A stretch of DNA of 64,000 bases, from contig NZ_DASVSF010000023.1 of the NCBI RefSeq assembly GCF_036388275.1, positions 1-64,000 of the forward strand. The letters run 5' to 3'. The position numbers were made by a program, and so were the translations under genes. The notes under the pieces are model-generated. The model ran no database searches. It worked only from the letters and a program-made list of their open reading frames with translations, and was not told the origin of the DNA. Below, in pieces: positions 34,643 to 43,512 of the stretch; position 1 is the first letter of the stretch, and each line of letters opens with the position of its first letter. The stretch is from Longimicrobium sp. Its GTDB lineage: Bacteria; Gemmatimonadota; Gemmatimonadetes; Longimicrobiales; Longimicrobiaceae.

Positions 34643-35836
34643 TTACCCGCTCTTGGGCCGGGTGCCCCACCCCTCCCGCGCCACGTCGTCCGTGTGCTCT
34701 CCCAGCGCGGGTGCGGCGTGGTGCAGGCCCGCAGGGGTGCGGTCCAGGCGCAGGGGCGAGGCGATTGTATCCACAGATCCGTAGCCGGCGCCCTCCATCG
34801 GCCAGAGGCCCGCGCGCTGCAGGAGGACGGGGTCGCGCAGCGCCTCGCTTACTGTCTGCACGGGGGCGCAGGGCACGCCGGCCGCCTCCATCCGCCCCAG
34901 CCACTCCGCCGCCGGTGCGCCGCGGAAGAGGGCGGCCAGCACGGGGACGAGTTCGTCGCGGTGCTCCACGCGGCCCGGGTTGGTGGCGAAGCGGTCGTCG
35001 TCGCGCAGGGCGTCCGCGCCGATCGCCTCGCATAGCCGCCGCCACTGCGCGTCATTGCCCACGGCCACCACGAACGCGCGGTCCGCCGCGTCGAACGCCT
35101 GGTAGGGGACGATCGTAGCGTGCGCGTTTCCCCAGCGCCGCGGCTCGCGCCCGGTGACCAGCGCCGCCTGCGTGACGTTCACCAGTCCTGCGAGCGCGGA
35201 ATCGAAGAGCGACACCTCCACCCGCTGCCCGCGCCCCGACGCCGCACGCTCCGCCAGCGCCGCGAGGATGGCGATCGTGGCGTTCTGACCCGTCAGCACG
35301 TCCACCACCGCCACGCCCACCTTGGCCGGCGCGCCGCCGGGCTCGCCCGTGATGGCCATCCACCCCGCCCGCGCCTGCACCGCGAAGTCGTAGCCGGGCC
35401 GCCCCGCCTCTGGCCCGTCGCCTCCGTATCCCGTCACCGAGCAGTAGATCAGGCCAGAATTCTCTGCCGAGAGGTCCTCGTATCCCAGCCCCCAGCCGTA
35501 CATCATCCCCGGCGCGTAGTTCTCCACCAGCACGTCGGCCTCGCGCGCCAAGCCGCGGACGAGCGCGCGGCCGTCATCGCCCTTCAGGTCTACCGCGGCC
35601 GAGCGCTTGTTGCGGTTGACGCACAGGTAGTAGGCCGATTCGCGGCCCTGCGGCCCATCCGCCCAGGGCGGGCCCCACGCGCGGGTGTCGTCACCGGCGC
35701 CGGGGCGCTCTATCTTGATGACCTCCGCGCCCAGGTCGCCCAGCGTCATGGTGCACAGCGGGCCCGCCAGCACGCGGGTAAGGTCCAGCACGCGGACGCC
35801 GGACAGGGGGCCGCGCGGACGATCGGGATCGGGCAT
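34643..35836 (-). CDS. CaiB/BaiF-family CoA transferase
   Basis: 397 residues from ATG 35836. The family N-terminal motif is VRVLDLTRVLAGPLCTMTLG followed by GAEVIKIERPG. NRNKRSAAVDLK and GRPGYDFAVQARAGWM follow; the latter region holds the catalytic Asp in characterised members. It moves CoA between acyl groups through a mixed anhydride. It diverges from an acyl-CoA dehydrogenase gene, 130 bp away, suggesting joint use in acyl-CoA breakdown. The substrate is not predictable. Confidence 0.93.
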   Translation of the reverse strand: MPDPDRPRGPLSGVRVLDLTRVLAGPLCTMTLGDLGAEVIKIERPGAGDDTRAWGPPWADGPQGRESAYYLCVNRNKRSAAVDLKGDDGRALVRGLAREADVLVENYAPGMMYGWGLGYEDLSAENSGLIYCSVTGYGGDGPEAGRPGYDFAVQARAGWMAITGEPGGAPAKVGVAVVDVLTGQNATIAILAALAERAASGRGQRVEVSLFDSALAGLVNVTQAALVTGREPRRWGNAHATIVPYQAFDAADRAFVVAVGNDAQWRRLCEAIGADALRDDDRFATNPGRVEHRDELVPVLAALFRGAPAAEWLGRMEAAGVPCAPVQTVSEALRDPVLLQRAGLWPMEGAGYGSVDTIASPLRLDRTPAGLHHAAPALGEHTDDVAREGWGTRPKSG

Positions 35837-35966
35837 GGGATGGACACGGATCGGAGGAAACGGGGCCGAAGCGTAGCCCCGCGGCCGAGGCGCTGCAAGC
35901 GCGGCGGGCACACATCGTGTAAGTTGGCGCGGGGCGGACGACGATTCGGCGAAACCGGGGCGGCTG

Positions 35967-37130
35967 ATGGCGGAACTGGCATCGGGGCGGCTGGCGCGGC
36001 TGGTGGGCGCGGCGCGGGAAATCGCGGACACGGTGATCGCGCCCAGCGCCGAGCGCGAGGATCACGAAGCGCTCTGGCCGGCCGAGTCCATGCGCGCCCT
36101 GGGCGACGCCGGGCTGCTGGGGCTGAACGTTCCCGAGGCGCTGGGCGGCCACGGCGAGGGGCTGGTGGGGCTGGTGGCCGTGTCGGAGACGCTGGCGTCG
36201 CAGGGCGCATCCACCGCCATGTGCTTCGCCATGCACTGCGTGGGCACGGCGGTGATCGCCGCCAAGGCCACCGACTGGCAGAAGGAGGCGTACCTGCGCC
36301 CCATCGCCCGGGGCGAGCACGTCACCACGCTGGCGCTCAGCGAGCCCGGCACCGGCGTTCACTTCTACGTTCCCGAAACCCGGATCGCGGCCGACCGCGA
36401 CGACTTCCTGGTGACGGGGATCAAGAGCTTCGTTACCAACGGCGGGCAGGCGCAGTCGTACGTCGTCTCCACCCGCGCCGCGGACGACGCGGGCGGCGAG
36501 GGCAGCTTTTCGTGCGTGCTGGTGGACGAGGGCACGCCGGGGCTGGAGTGGTCGGAACCGTGGCACGGGCTGGGGATGCGGGGCAACAGCTCGCGGTCCG
36601 CCACGATGAACGGGGTGCGCGTGCCCTGGCACAACCTGCTCGGTGAAGAGGGCGACCAGCTGTGGTACGTGTTCGAGGTGGTGGCGCCCTACTTTCTGAT
36701 GGCGATGGCGGGCACCTACCTGGGCGTGGCCGCCGCCGCGCTCGAAGCCGCGCGCGAGCACCTGGGCTCGCGCCGCCACTCGCACTCCGGTGAGCTGCTG
36801 GGGAGCCAGCCCGTGCTTTCTCACCGGTTGGGCGAGCTGTGGATCGAGGTGGAGCGCACCCGGCAGCTGGTGCACTCCGCCGCCCAGCGCGCGGACGCGG
36901 GCGAGCCCGGCGCGCTGCTGGGCGTGCTGGGGTGCAAGGCCGCGGCGGGGGAGACGGCGGTGCACGTGGCCAACGAGGCGATGACGCTGTGCGGCGGCAT
37001 CGCCTACCGCGAGAACGCCCGCCTGTCGCGCATCCTTCGCGACGCCCGCGCGGCCCACGTGATGGCGCCCACCACCGACGTCCTCAAGACGTGGGTGGGA
37101 CGCGCCCTGCTGAACCTGCCGCTGCTCTGA
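35967..37130 (+). CDS. Acyl-CoA dehydrogenase
   Basis: 387 residues, the usual length. The N-terminal helical domain reaches QGASTAMCFAMHCVG. The FAD-contacting strand region has TTLALSEPGTGVHFYVPE and GIKSFVTNGGQAQSYVV. The C-terminal domain includes LGVLGCKAAAGETAVHVANE and the FAD-binding CGGIAYRENARLSRILRD. It oxidises an acyl-CoA to the enoyl-CoA with electron transfer flavoprotein as acceptor. The catalytic Glu position is not certain by eye. It overlaps the following kinase gene by one or more bases at the stop (TGATG). Confidence 0.92.
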   Translation: MAELASGRLARLVGAAREIADTVIAPSAEREDHEALWPAESMRALGDAGLLGLNVPEALGGHGEGLVGLVAVSETLASQGASTAMCFAMHCVGTAVIAAKATDWQKEAYLRPIARGEHVTTLALSEPGTGVHFYVPETRIAADRDDFLVTGIKSFVTNGGQAQSYVVSTRAADDAGGEGSFSCVLVDEGTPGLEWSEPWHGLGMRGNSSRSATMNGVRVPWHNLLGEEGDQLWYVFEVVAPYFLMAMAGTYLGVAAAALEAAREHLGSRRHSHSGELLGSQPVLSHRLGELWIEVERTRQLVHSAAQRADAGEPGALLGVLGCKAAAGETAVHVANEAMTLCGGIAYRENARLSRILRDARAAHVMAPTTDVLKTWVGRALLNLPLL

Positions 37131-38716
37131 TGGACGGGCCGCGCGCGCTGGTGCTGGCCGCGGGGGACGTTCCCTGGCGTTCGGCGCTCGGGGCCGGCGA
37201 CGCCGTGCACCCGGGAGTCGCCAACGACAACCTGGCGGCGCAGGTGGAGGGGGCCGACGCGGCGTTCGTGGACGGGTCGCCACGCGAAGCGCTGGCCGTC
37301 GCGCGGCGGCTGCGGACGCTGGACCCCACGCTGCAGGCGGTGATCGTCGCCGAGGCGGGGAGGCGGACCGAAATGGAGCGGGCGCTGCTGTTCGCCCCCG
37401 GGCTGGGCGAGCTGTGGGTGGTGGAGCCCGAGCAAGTGGACGCCGACCTGCTGCGCCGCGCCGCCTCGGTGACCGCCCAGCGGCGCCGCTTCCGCGGGAC
37501 GGAAAAGGCCGTGGCGCGCGACCTGGCCCGCGTGGAGCCCCGGCGCGGGGAGCGGGCGCTGGTGTCGGACGCGTTCCTGGCCGCGCTGCTCGACGTGCTG
37601 CCGGACCCGGTGGTGTCGCTGGACGACGACGGCAACGTGCTCTCGTGGAACCCCGCCGCCGAGGCCACCATCGGCCACGCCCGGGCCGACGCGCTGGGAC
37701 GGCCGCTGCTGGACCTGCTGCGGCCGGAGCCGCGCGAGGACTTCGAAGCGCTGCTCGAGGCGGCGCGCAGGGGGGCCGCCCGGGGCGAGGTCACCTACCG
37801 CCGGCGCGCGGGCGAGCCCGCCGTGGGCGAGGTGGCCGTGGTGCCGGTGATGGCGTCGGGCCACAGCGTGCGCGCCCTGGTGCTTCACGACGTCACCCAC
37901 CTGCGCGAAACGCAGTCGGAGCTGGAGGCGCAGGCGGGGGAGCTGGAAAGCCAGGCCGCCGAGCTGGAGATGGTGAACGTGGACCTGGCCGAGCGCTCCG
38001 CCGAGCTGGAGCGCGCGCTGGCCACGCGCAGCCGGTTCTACGCGGCCATGAGCCACGAGCTGCGCACGCCCATCAACGCGGTGATCGGCTACACCGAGCT
38101 GATCCTGGAGGGCATCTTCGGCCCCGTGGTGGAGCAGCAGCGCGACGCACTGGAGCGGTCGGCGCGGGCCGCGCGGCACCTGCTGGAACTGGTGAACGAC
38201 GTGCTGGACCTGTCCAAGATCGAGGCGGGCCGCATCGAGGTAGAGGTGGAGGAGGTCGTTCCCGGCGACCTGGTGGCGGAGCTGATGGACACGGTGCGGC
38301 CGATGGCCGAGGAGAACGGCGTGGCGCTGGAGATGACGCCGGGCGGGTCGCCCTGCCTGCCGGTGGTCACCGATCCGCGGCGGGTGCGCCAGATCGTGCT
38401 GAACCTGCTCTCCAACGCCATCAAGTTCGGCGGCGGCAAGCCGGTGAGCGTGTCGTGCCGGGGGCTGGGCGACGGCGGGGTGGAGATCGTGGTGGCGGAC
38501 CAGGGCCGCGGCATCGACCCGGCCGACCAGGCGCGCATCTTCGAGGAGTTCGTGCAGATCGACCGCCAATCGGGCACGGGCACGGGGCTGGGGCTGCCCA
38601 TCTCGCGGCGGCTGGCGCAGCTCCTGGGCGGTTCCATCCGCGTGGCCTCCGCGCCCGGCCAGGGCAGCACCTTCACGCTGCGGCTGCCCGCGCGGGCCCC
38701 GGGTGGAGGGGCGTAA
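37130..38716 (+). CDS. PAS-containing sensor histidine kinase with receiver-like N terminus
   Basis: 528 residues from ATG 37130, which shares an A with the upstream TGA. Residues 1-130 alternate strands and helices like a receiver domain, but the phospho-acceptor Asp pocket is not clear. A PAS domain follows (FLAALLDVLPDPVVSLDDDG), then a coiled coil rich in Glu/Leu (about 265-300). The dimerisation domain has the phospho-His in MSHELRTPINAVIGY. The ATPase domain has NLLSNAIKFGG and DQGRGIDPAD. No membrane segments, so cytoplasmic. No response regulator gene is adjacent. Confidence 0.9.
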   Translation: MDGPRALVLAAGDVPWRSALGAGDAVHPGVANDNLAAQVEGADAAFVDGSPREALAVARRLRTLDPTLQAVIVAEAGRRTEMERALLFAPGLGELWVVEPEQVDADLLRRAASVTAQRRRFRGTEKAVARDLARVEPRRGERALVSDAFLAALLDVLPDPVVSLDDDGNVLSWNPAAEATIGHARADALGRPLLDLLRPEPREDFEALLEAARRGAARGEVTYRRRAGEPAVGEVAVVPVMASGHSVRALVLHDVTHLRETQSELEAQAGELESQAAELEMVNVDLAERSAELERALATRSRFYAAMSHELRTPINAVIGYTELILEGIFGPVVEQQRDALERSARAARHLLELVNDVLDLSKIEAGRIEVEVEEVVPGDLVAELMDTVRPMAEENGVALEMTPGGSPCLPVVTDPRRVRQIVLNLLSNAIKFGGGKPVSVSCRGLGDGGVEIVVADQGRGIDPADQARIFEEFVQIDRQSGTGTGLGLPISRRLAQLLGGSIRVASAPGQGSTFTLRLPARAPGGGA

Positions 38717-38752
38717 GGCAGGTTACTTGCTGGACAACGAGTGCCAAGTGAC

Positions 38753-38824
38753 AAGTGCCAAGTACCAAGGATAAACTACGGCACCAGGCACTTGGTACTC
38801 CGTACTTGGCACTTGGTACTTTTT
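38753..38824 (+). terminator. Inverted repeat (AAGTGCCAAGTAC type), probable terminator
   Basis: AAGTGCCAAGTAC (38753-38765) is perfectly inverted at 38802-38814. Further AAGTGCCA-like units lie on both arms and TACTTTTT follows. It ends the kinase transcript and precedes the helicase-like gene. Confidence 0.65.
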
Positions 38825-38846
38825 CTCTCTGACTGACGACGGTTAT

Positions 38847-40709
38847 ATGGCTTCATTCAACGACCTCGGGCTTGGCGAGCCGCTGCTGGCCGCCCTGGAA
38901 GACGCGGGGATCGAGCATCCCACCGGCCTTCAGCAGGCCGTGATCCCCGTTCTGCGGCGCGAGGGAAACCTGGTGGCGCGCGCCAGCAGCGGCGCCGGCA
39001 AGACGCTGGCGTACGGGCTGGGCGTGCTGGACCGGCTGCCCGCGCGCGAGCCCGCCGCTGACGACGACGAGGGCGATGAGTCTGCGTCACTCGACGAGGC
39101 GCCGTCCGGCGTTCGCCTGCTGATCCTTACCGCCACCCCCGAGGCCGCGGCCCGCGCAGCGCTGGAGCTGGTGCCCTTCGCCCAGGCCGCGGGGCTCACC
39201 GTCAGCGGGTCTGGCGGGGGATGGGGGACGGGCGCGGGCGAGGCCGAGGTGCTGGCCGCCACGCCCCAGGAGGTGATGGAGGGCGTGCGCACCTCCGAGG
39301 TGAAGCTGGAAGGCGTGGAGGCGGTGGTGGTGGATGGCGCGTCGGAGATCCACGCGCTGGGCGGATGGGAAACGCTGGAAACCCTCTTCGACCACCTGCC
39401 GCGCGACGCGCAGCGGGTGATCGTTACCGCCGAGGTCAGCGAACCGGTAGAAGACCTGGCCGGCCGCCGGGTGAAGCGCGCCCTGCGCTACCCGTCCGAG
39501 CCCGCCTCGCCTGACCTTCACGAGGCCGCGGCCGAGCCCACGTCCACCGTCGGCTACGTGGCCGTCGCGGAGCGCGACAAGCTGGGGACCGTGGCCCGCC
39601 TGCTGGGCGGCGGCCCGGCGCCGGTGCTGTACTGCCGCACGGACGAGCGCGCGGCGCAGGTGTCCGAGGCGCTGACCCTTCGCGGCTTCCTCGTCGGCGA
39701 CGCGGAGGATCCCGACGCCGACGTGGTGGTGCTGGGCTCCACGGTGGACGAGGACGCGGATGCGCCGGAGGGGCAGGTGATCAGCTTCGACGTTCCTGCG
39801 GACGAGGCCACGCTGCGGGCGCGCCACGGCGGCGAAGACCCGGGCTTCGTGCTGGTGGAGCCGCGCGAGCTGGCGCACCTTCGCCAGATCGCCAGGCGCG
39901 CGGGGTTCCATGCGCAGCCGGGGGGGATCGAGGGCGAGGCGCCGGTCGGCGGATCGGCGGAGCTGCGCGCCTTCCGCGGCGACCTGCGCCGGGCCCTGCG
40001 CGAGGAAGACCTGGCCGCGCAGATGCTGATCCTGGAGCCGCTGCTGGAAGACTTCACGGCGACCGAGATCGCCGCGGCGGCGTCCGCGCTGCTGCGCAAG
40101 AAGCGCGCGGCCGAGCCGGCGGCGGCCTCGGCGGCGGACGCCCTTCCCGCGGCCGCGGCGGCCGCGCGCAACCGCCTGGCCCGTCCGGCGCCGGGCGGGC
40201 ACGCCGAGTCGGGCGCCATCCCGGGCGCGTTCGCGCGGCTGTTCATCAGCGTGGGCGAGCGCGACAACGTGCGCCCCAACGAGCTGATGGGCGCCATCGC
40301 GGGCGAGGCCGACATCCCGGGGAGCAGCATCGGCAAGATCGACATCCGCGACACCTTTTCCGTGGTCGAGGTGCCGGCGGAGATGGCCGAGCGGGTGATC
40401 AGCGCGCTGAACGGCACCAGCATGAAGGGCCGCAGCCTGCGCGTGGACTACGATCGCCAGAAGAAGGCGGGCCCCGGCGGCGGCGGGCCGCCCATGCGCC
40501 GCATGCAGCGCGGGCCGGGGGCGGGGGGACCGCGCGAGGACCGGCCCCGCGACGACCGGCCGCGCGACCGCGACGATCGTCCCCGTGGCGGATCCGGTGG
40601 CCCCGGTGGCCGTCCCCGCCCCGGGGGCGGCGCAGGCGGTCCCCGTGGCGGTTCCGGCCCGCGCGGCGGCGCGGGTGGGGGCGGCTTCCGGCGCCCGCGC
40701 GACGAGTGA
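38847..40709 (+). CDS. Degenerate DEAD-box RNA helicase-like protein with DbpA-type RNA-binding domain
   Basis: 620 residues. The Q motif (FNDLGLGEPLLAALEDAGI, ending PTGLQQAVIP) and Walker A (ASSGAGKT, about 46-53) are intact. Motif II is VVVDGAS instead of DEAD (about residue 160), motif III SAT is not seen, and motif VI HRxGR is missing from the second RecA-like domain. Residues about 460-545 form a DbpA-like RNA-binding domain (FARLFISVGERDNVRP). The tail is an RGG/Pro-rich low-complexity region. It may bind RNA or ribosomes without unwinding activity. It begins at ATG 38847. Confidence 0.85.
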   Translation: MASFNDLGLGEPLLAALEDAGIEHPTGLQQAVIPVLRREGNLVARASSGAGKTLAYGLGVLDRLPAREPAADDDEGDESASLDEAPSGVRLLILTATPEAAARAALELVPFAQAAGLTVSGSGGGWGTGAGEAEVLAATPQEVMEGVRTSEVKLEGVEAVVVDGASEIHALGGWETLETLFDHLPRDAQRVIVTAEVSEPVEDLAGRRVKRALRYPSEPASPDLHEAAAEPTSTVGYVAVAERDKLGTVARLLGGGPAPVLYCRTDERAAQVSEALTLRGFLVGDAEDPDADVVVLGSTVDEDADAPEGQVISFDVPADEATLRARHGGEDPGFVLVEPRELAHLRQIARRAGFHAQPGGIEGEAPVGGSAELRAFRGDLRRALREEDLAAQMLILEPLLEDFTATEIAAAASALLRKKRAAEPAAASAADALPAAAAAARNRLARPAPGGHAESGAIPGAFARLFISVGERDNVRPNELMGAIAGEADIPGSSIGKIDIRDTFSVVEVPAEMAERVISALNGTSMKGRSLRVDYDRQKKAGPGGGGPPMRRMQRGPGAGGPREDRPRDDRPRDRDDRPRGGSGGPGGRPRPGGGAGGPRGGSGPRGGAGGGGFRRPRDE

Positions 40710-40730
40710 CGGCGCGGGGATGAATCGGGA

Positions 40731-40763
40731 AAGGGCGGCGCGCAGCCATTGCGCGCCGCCCTT
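40731..40763 (+). terminator. Bidirectional intrinsic terminator
   Basis: AAGGGCGGCGCGC (40731-40743) pairs with GCGCGCCGCCCTT (40751-40763), with a 7-nt loop. TTTT follows on the plus strand. It lies between converging helicase-like and Smr genes. Confidence 0.85.
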
Positions 40764-40790
40764 TTCGTCGGCTACACTCTTGCCCGCCGC

Positions 40791-41267
40791 TCAGCCCTCG
40801 TCCAGCAGGCGGCGGATCTCCGCCTCCAGCAAGGCGGGGGTGGAGGCGATGCCCAGGTCGGCGAGCGCTTCCTCGGCCCGCAGGCGCAGGGCGGGTTCGG
40901 CGTCGCGCAGCAGCGGCGGCACGGGGGCGGGGGGCCGGGACGCATGGGTGCGGGCGGGGCGGCGAAGCTCCACGCGAAAGCTGCCGCCCAGGTTCTCGGC
41001 GCTCCAGCGGCTGACGAGCGTGCCCTTCAGCACGGCCAGCAGGTGCTCGATCTCGTTGCGGACCACGGGGATGCCGCCGGAGTGGAGGCCGCGGCCGGTG
41101 ACCACGACCACCGTGCGGACGTTCTCGGCCTGGCGAGCGCGCAGCCATTCCGCGGCGCGGCGCCGCGCCTCGTCTCCGCTAAGGCCGTGCAGGTCCAGCA
41201 CGGGATGCACCGTTCCCCACGCCTCGCGGGACACGCCCCCGACGGGCGGACGCTTCTTCCTTGGCAT
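40791..41267 (-). CDS. Smr domain protein
   Basis: 158 residues. The Smr core has LDLHGLSGDEARRRAAEWL, VVVVTGRGLHSGG and a later LGGSFRVELRRP strand. Smr domains are nicking endonucleases or ribosome-rescue nucleases (as in MutS2 and SmrB). A C-terminal helical extension of about 50 residues is unassigned. It lies downstream of HU on the same strand, beyond a terminator. Stand-alone Smr function cannot be narrowed further. Confidence 0.88.
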   Translation of the reverse strand: MPRKKRPPVGGVSREAWGTVHPVLDLHGLSGDEARRRAAEWLRARQAENVRTVVVVTGRGLHSGGIPVVRNEIEHLLAVLKGTLVSRWSAENLGGSFRVELRRPARTHASRPPAPVPPLLRDAEPALRLRAEEALADLGIASTPALLEAEIRRLLDEG

Positions 41268-41307
41268 GGTGGGACGGCGGCGGTTGGGTGGAACGTGGAT
41301 GAAAACA

Positions 41308-41339
41308 CGAGGGGCCGCGGTACGAACCGTGGCCCCTCG
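41308..41339 (-). terminator. Intrinsic terminator of the HU gene
   Basis: CGAGGGGCCGCGGT (41308-41321) pairs with ACCGTGGCCCCTCG (41326-41339) with one G-T wobble and a 4-nt loop. GTTTTC follows on the minus strand. Confidence 0.82.
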
Positions 41340-41363
41340 GGATGGAGAACCGGCACGGGCCTG

Positions 41364-41651
41364 TCAGGCGCCGAGCATGTCCTTGAGGCGCTTGCCGATC
41401 TTGAACGCCGCGCTGGTGCTGGCCGCGATGTCGATCTCGTTGCCGGTGCGCGGGTTACGACCCTTGCGGGCCTCGCGCTTCTTGCTCTCGAAGCTGCCGA
41501 ACCCCGTGATCTGCACCTTGTCCCCGTTCCGCAGCGCGTCGGCGATGATGCCGCCCTCTACGCCGAACAGCGCGTCGACCGCCTTGGTGGCCTCGGCACG
41601 GCTCAGATCGGCGCGGGAGGCGAGCTGCTGAATGAGTTCAGACTTGTTCAC
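41364..41651 (-). CDS. hup: HU family DNA-binding protein
   Basis: 95 residues from GTG 41651, preceded by AGGAG 8 nt upstream. The sequence begins (M)NKSELIQQLASRADLSRAEA and carries the HU signature GFGSFESKKREARKGRNPRT around the beta-arm, with the RNPRTG arm tip. It bends and compacts DNA as a dimer. A near-consensus promoter precedes it and a terminator follows, so it is monocistronic and probably strongly expressed. Confidence 0.96.
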   Translation of the reverse strand: MNKSELIQQLASRADLSRAEATKAVDALFGVEGGIIADALRNGDKVQITGFGSFESKKREARKGRNPRTGNEIDIAASTSAAFKIGKRLKDMLGA

Positions 41652-41720
41652 GAAGGAGCTCCTGTCTTTAAGAGGGTGTGACCTGGCGAAAAAACCAAAC
41701 GGCGGCGCCGTTCGCACCGT

Positions 41721-41749
41721 AGAGTAGGTGCACCCTTCGCACTCGTCAA
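41721..41749 (-). promoter_or_regulatory. Sigma-70-type promoter of the HU gene
   Basis: On the minus strand TTGACG (41749-41744), a 17-bp spacer and TACTCT (41726-41721). The start of transcription would be near 41714, giving a leader of about 63 nt. Confidence 0.78.
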
Positions 41750-41759
41750 GAGAGTTGCC

Positions 41760-43127
41760 GTGCAAGAAACCCCAGTAGCTGCGCCGATTCCCGCTCATGA
41801 GCGCCATCTTCGCGAGCTGACGGCGGCCCGCGAGATCGCCCACGCCTTCCTGACGGCGCGCACGCCCGACGAGGTGTATCGCCTTGCCCTGGAACGGGTT
41901 GCCCCCGTCGTGGGCGCGGCGTTCGGCTGCGTGTACCTGCGCGAAAGCGACGACGTGCTGCGCCTGGTGGCCGCCTGGAACTGGCCCACGGCGTACCGCA
42001 GGTTCCTTGGGGAAATGCGGGTACGCGTGGGGTTGGGCCCCACCGGCAGCGCCGTGGCCGAGGGGAGGCCGGTGGAGGTGTACGACGTGTTCGCCGATCC
42101 CGAGCTGGCCGACTGGTGGGACGCGGCGGGCGAGCTCGGATTCGCATCCTCCGTGTCGCTACCCATCATCCTGGCCGGCCAGGCCGAGGGCGCGCTCACC
42201 TTCTACTTCGCCCGCACCGACCCGCTGGACGAGGCCGACCGCTCGCTGCTGCGGCTGGTGGCCGACCAGCTGAGCGCCACGGCCGAGAAGGCGCACCTGA
42301 TCGAAGACCTTCAGCGGGCCAACGTGCAGCTTCGCGAGCAGAACGTGGAGCTGGAGGCACGCTTTCGCGAGGCCGAAGAGGCGCGCCGGCTGAAGAACGA
42401 GTTCCTGGCCAACGTGTCGCACGAGCTGCGCACGCCGCTCACCGCCATCCTGGGCTTCACCTACCTGCTGCGCGAGCGCCACGCCGGCCCGCTGACCGAC
42501 GAGCAGGCGCAGAGCGTGGAGCGGGTGGAGACGGCGGCCATGCAGCTGATGGAGCTGATCGACGACCTGCTGAACATGGCCAACCTTCAGCTGGGCCGCC
42601 TGGACGTGCGCCCGGAAACGTGCGACGCGGTGGCGCTGGCCCGTGCGGCCATGTCGGGGCTGGCGCCCCCCGCGCCCGAGGTGGAGGTGCGCACGCTGGC
42701 CCCCGATGCGGCCGTGCCGGTGCGCACCGATCCAAGCCAGGTGGTGCGCATCCTTCGCAACCTGGTGGGCAACGCGTTTAAATTCACGCCGGCGGGGCGG
42801 GTGACGGTGCGCGTGCGCGTGAGCAGCGGCTCGCCGTGGACCCCCGAGGCGCGCGCCGGAGGCGACGCGCGGCACTCCATCGTTTGGGAGGTCGAGGACA
42901 CGGGGATCGGGATCGACGAGGCCGACCAGGAACGCATCTTCGCGCAGTTCCTGCAGATCGACGGGTCGGCGACGCGGCGGTACGGGGGGACGGGGATGGG
43001 GCTGGCCTTGTCGCGGCAGCTGGCGCGGCGGCTGGGGGGAGACGTGACCGTGCGGTCGAAGCGGGACGTGGGGTCGACGTTCACGCTGTCGCTGCCGGCG
43101 GGGTTCGGGCCGATGCTGGTACCGTAG
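41760..43127 (+). CDS. GAF-domain sensor histidine kinase
   Basis: 455 residues from GTG 41760. A GAF domain occupies about residues 20-180 (FLTARTPDEVYRLALERV, GPTGSAVAEGRPVEV). A coiled coil (about 185-220) leads to the phospho-His in NVSHELRTPLTAILGF. The ATPase domain has RILRNLVGNAFKFTPAG, VEDTGIGIDEADQERIF and GGTGMGLALSRQLA. No membrane segments. It diverges from HU. No cognate response regulator is adjacent, as with the kinase at 37130. Confidence 0.92.
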   Translation: MQETPVAAPIPAHERHLRELTAAREIAHAFLTARTPDEVYRLALERVAPVVGAAFGCVYLRESDDVLRLVAAWNWPTAYRRFLGEMRVRVGLGPTGSAVAEGRPVEVYDVFADPELADWWDAAGELGFASSVSLPIILAGQAEGALTFYFARTDPLDEADRSLLRLVADQLSATAEKAHLIEDLQRANVQLREQNVELEARFREAEEARRLKNEFLANVSHELRTPLTAILGFTYLLRERHAGPLTDEQAQSVERVETAAMQLMELIDDLLNMANLQLGRLDVRPETCDAVALARAAMSGLAPPAPEVEVRTLAPDAAVPVRTDPSQVVRILRNLVGNAFKFTPAGRVTVRVRVSSGSPWTPEARAGGDARHSIVWEVEDTGIGIDEADQERIFAQFLQIDGSATRRYGGTGMGLALSRQLARRLGGDVTVRSKRDVGSTFTLSLPAGFGPMLVP

Positions 43128-43161
43128 GAGGCCCTCACCCGTCCTCGCCTAGGCTCGTCCA

Positions 43162-43190
43162 CCCTCTCCCACAAACACCGTGGGAGAGGG
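43162..43190. terminator. Hairpin downstream of the GAF kinase
   Basis: CCCTCTCCCAC and GTGGGAGAGGG form an 11-bp perfect stem with a 7-nt loop. There is no T-run. It belongs to the C-run/G-run hairpin class found across the repeat regions. Confidence 0.45.
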
Positions 43191-43331
43191 GATACACCCC
43201 AGAGTCGAGGCGTGGGTGGCAATGTCGGGTGCTCGGGCCGGCGCCCCCCATCCCCAACCCTTCCCCCGCAAACTGCGCGGGGGAAGGGAGCCAGTCCAGT
43301 GCGCCTCTCAAACCATTGTCGCGCAACGACC

Positions 43332-43395
43332 TGTCATCCTGAGGCCCAGGCGAGCGACACCTGCCAGTACCCCATCTTTCGCGGGCCGAAGGATC
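43332..43395 (-). repeat. 64-bp repeat module (as 1155-1217), inverted
   Basis: It begins TGTCATCCTGAGGCCCAGG and ends GCGGGCCGAAGGATC, the reverse complement of the module at 1155-1217. Confidence 0.7.
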
Positions 43396-43464
43396 TAATC
43401 GCGGACGCCTCTTAGCCCGGGCGCGGCAGCGGTCACCAGTGCAGAGGCCGCCACATCCGTTCCG

Positions 43465-43512
43465 GCGGTTGAAACCGCAGCTGGCAAATCACGAAGTCCG
43501 CCTGCGCGGACT
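43465..43512 (+). repeat. Two-hairpin element, copy 4 (third H1 stem type)
   Basis: H1 is GCGGTT-GA-AACCGC (43465-43478), with both stem positions 4 and 5 changed together with their partners. The spacer is 16 nt (AGCTGGCAAATCACGA) and H2 AGTCCGC-CTGC-GCGGACT is at 43495-43512. The whole 43128-44047 gap is repeat mosaic with C-run/G-run hairpins (near 43555, 43705, 43785); no gene is credible. Confidence 0.85.
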
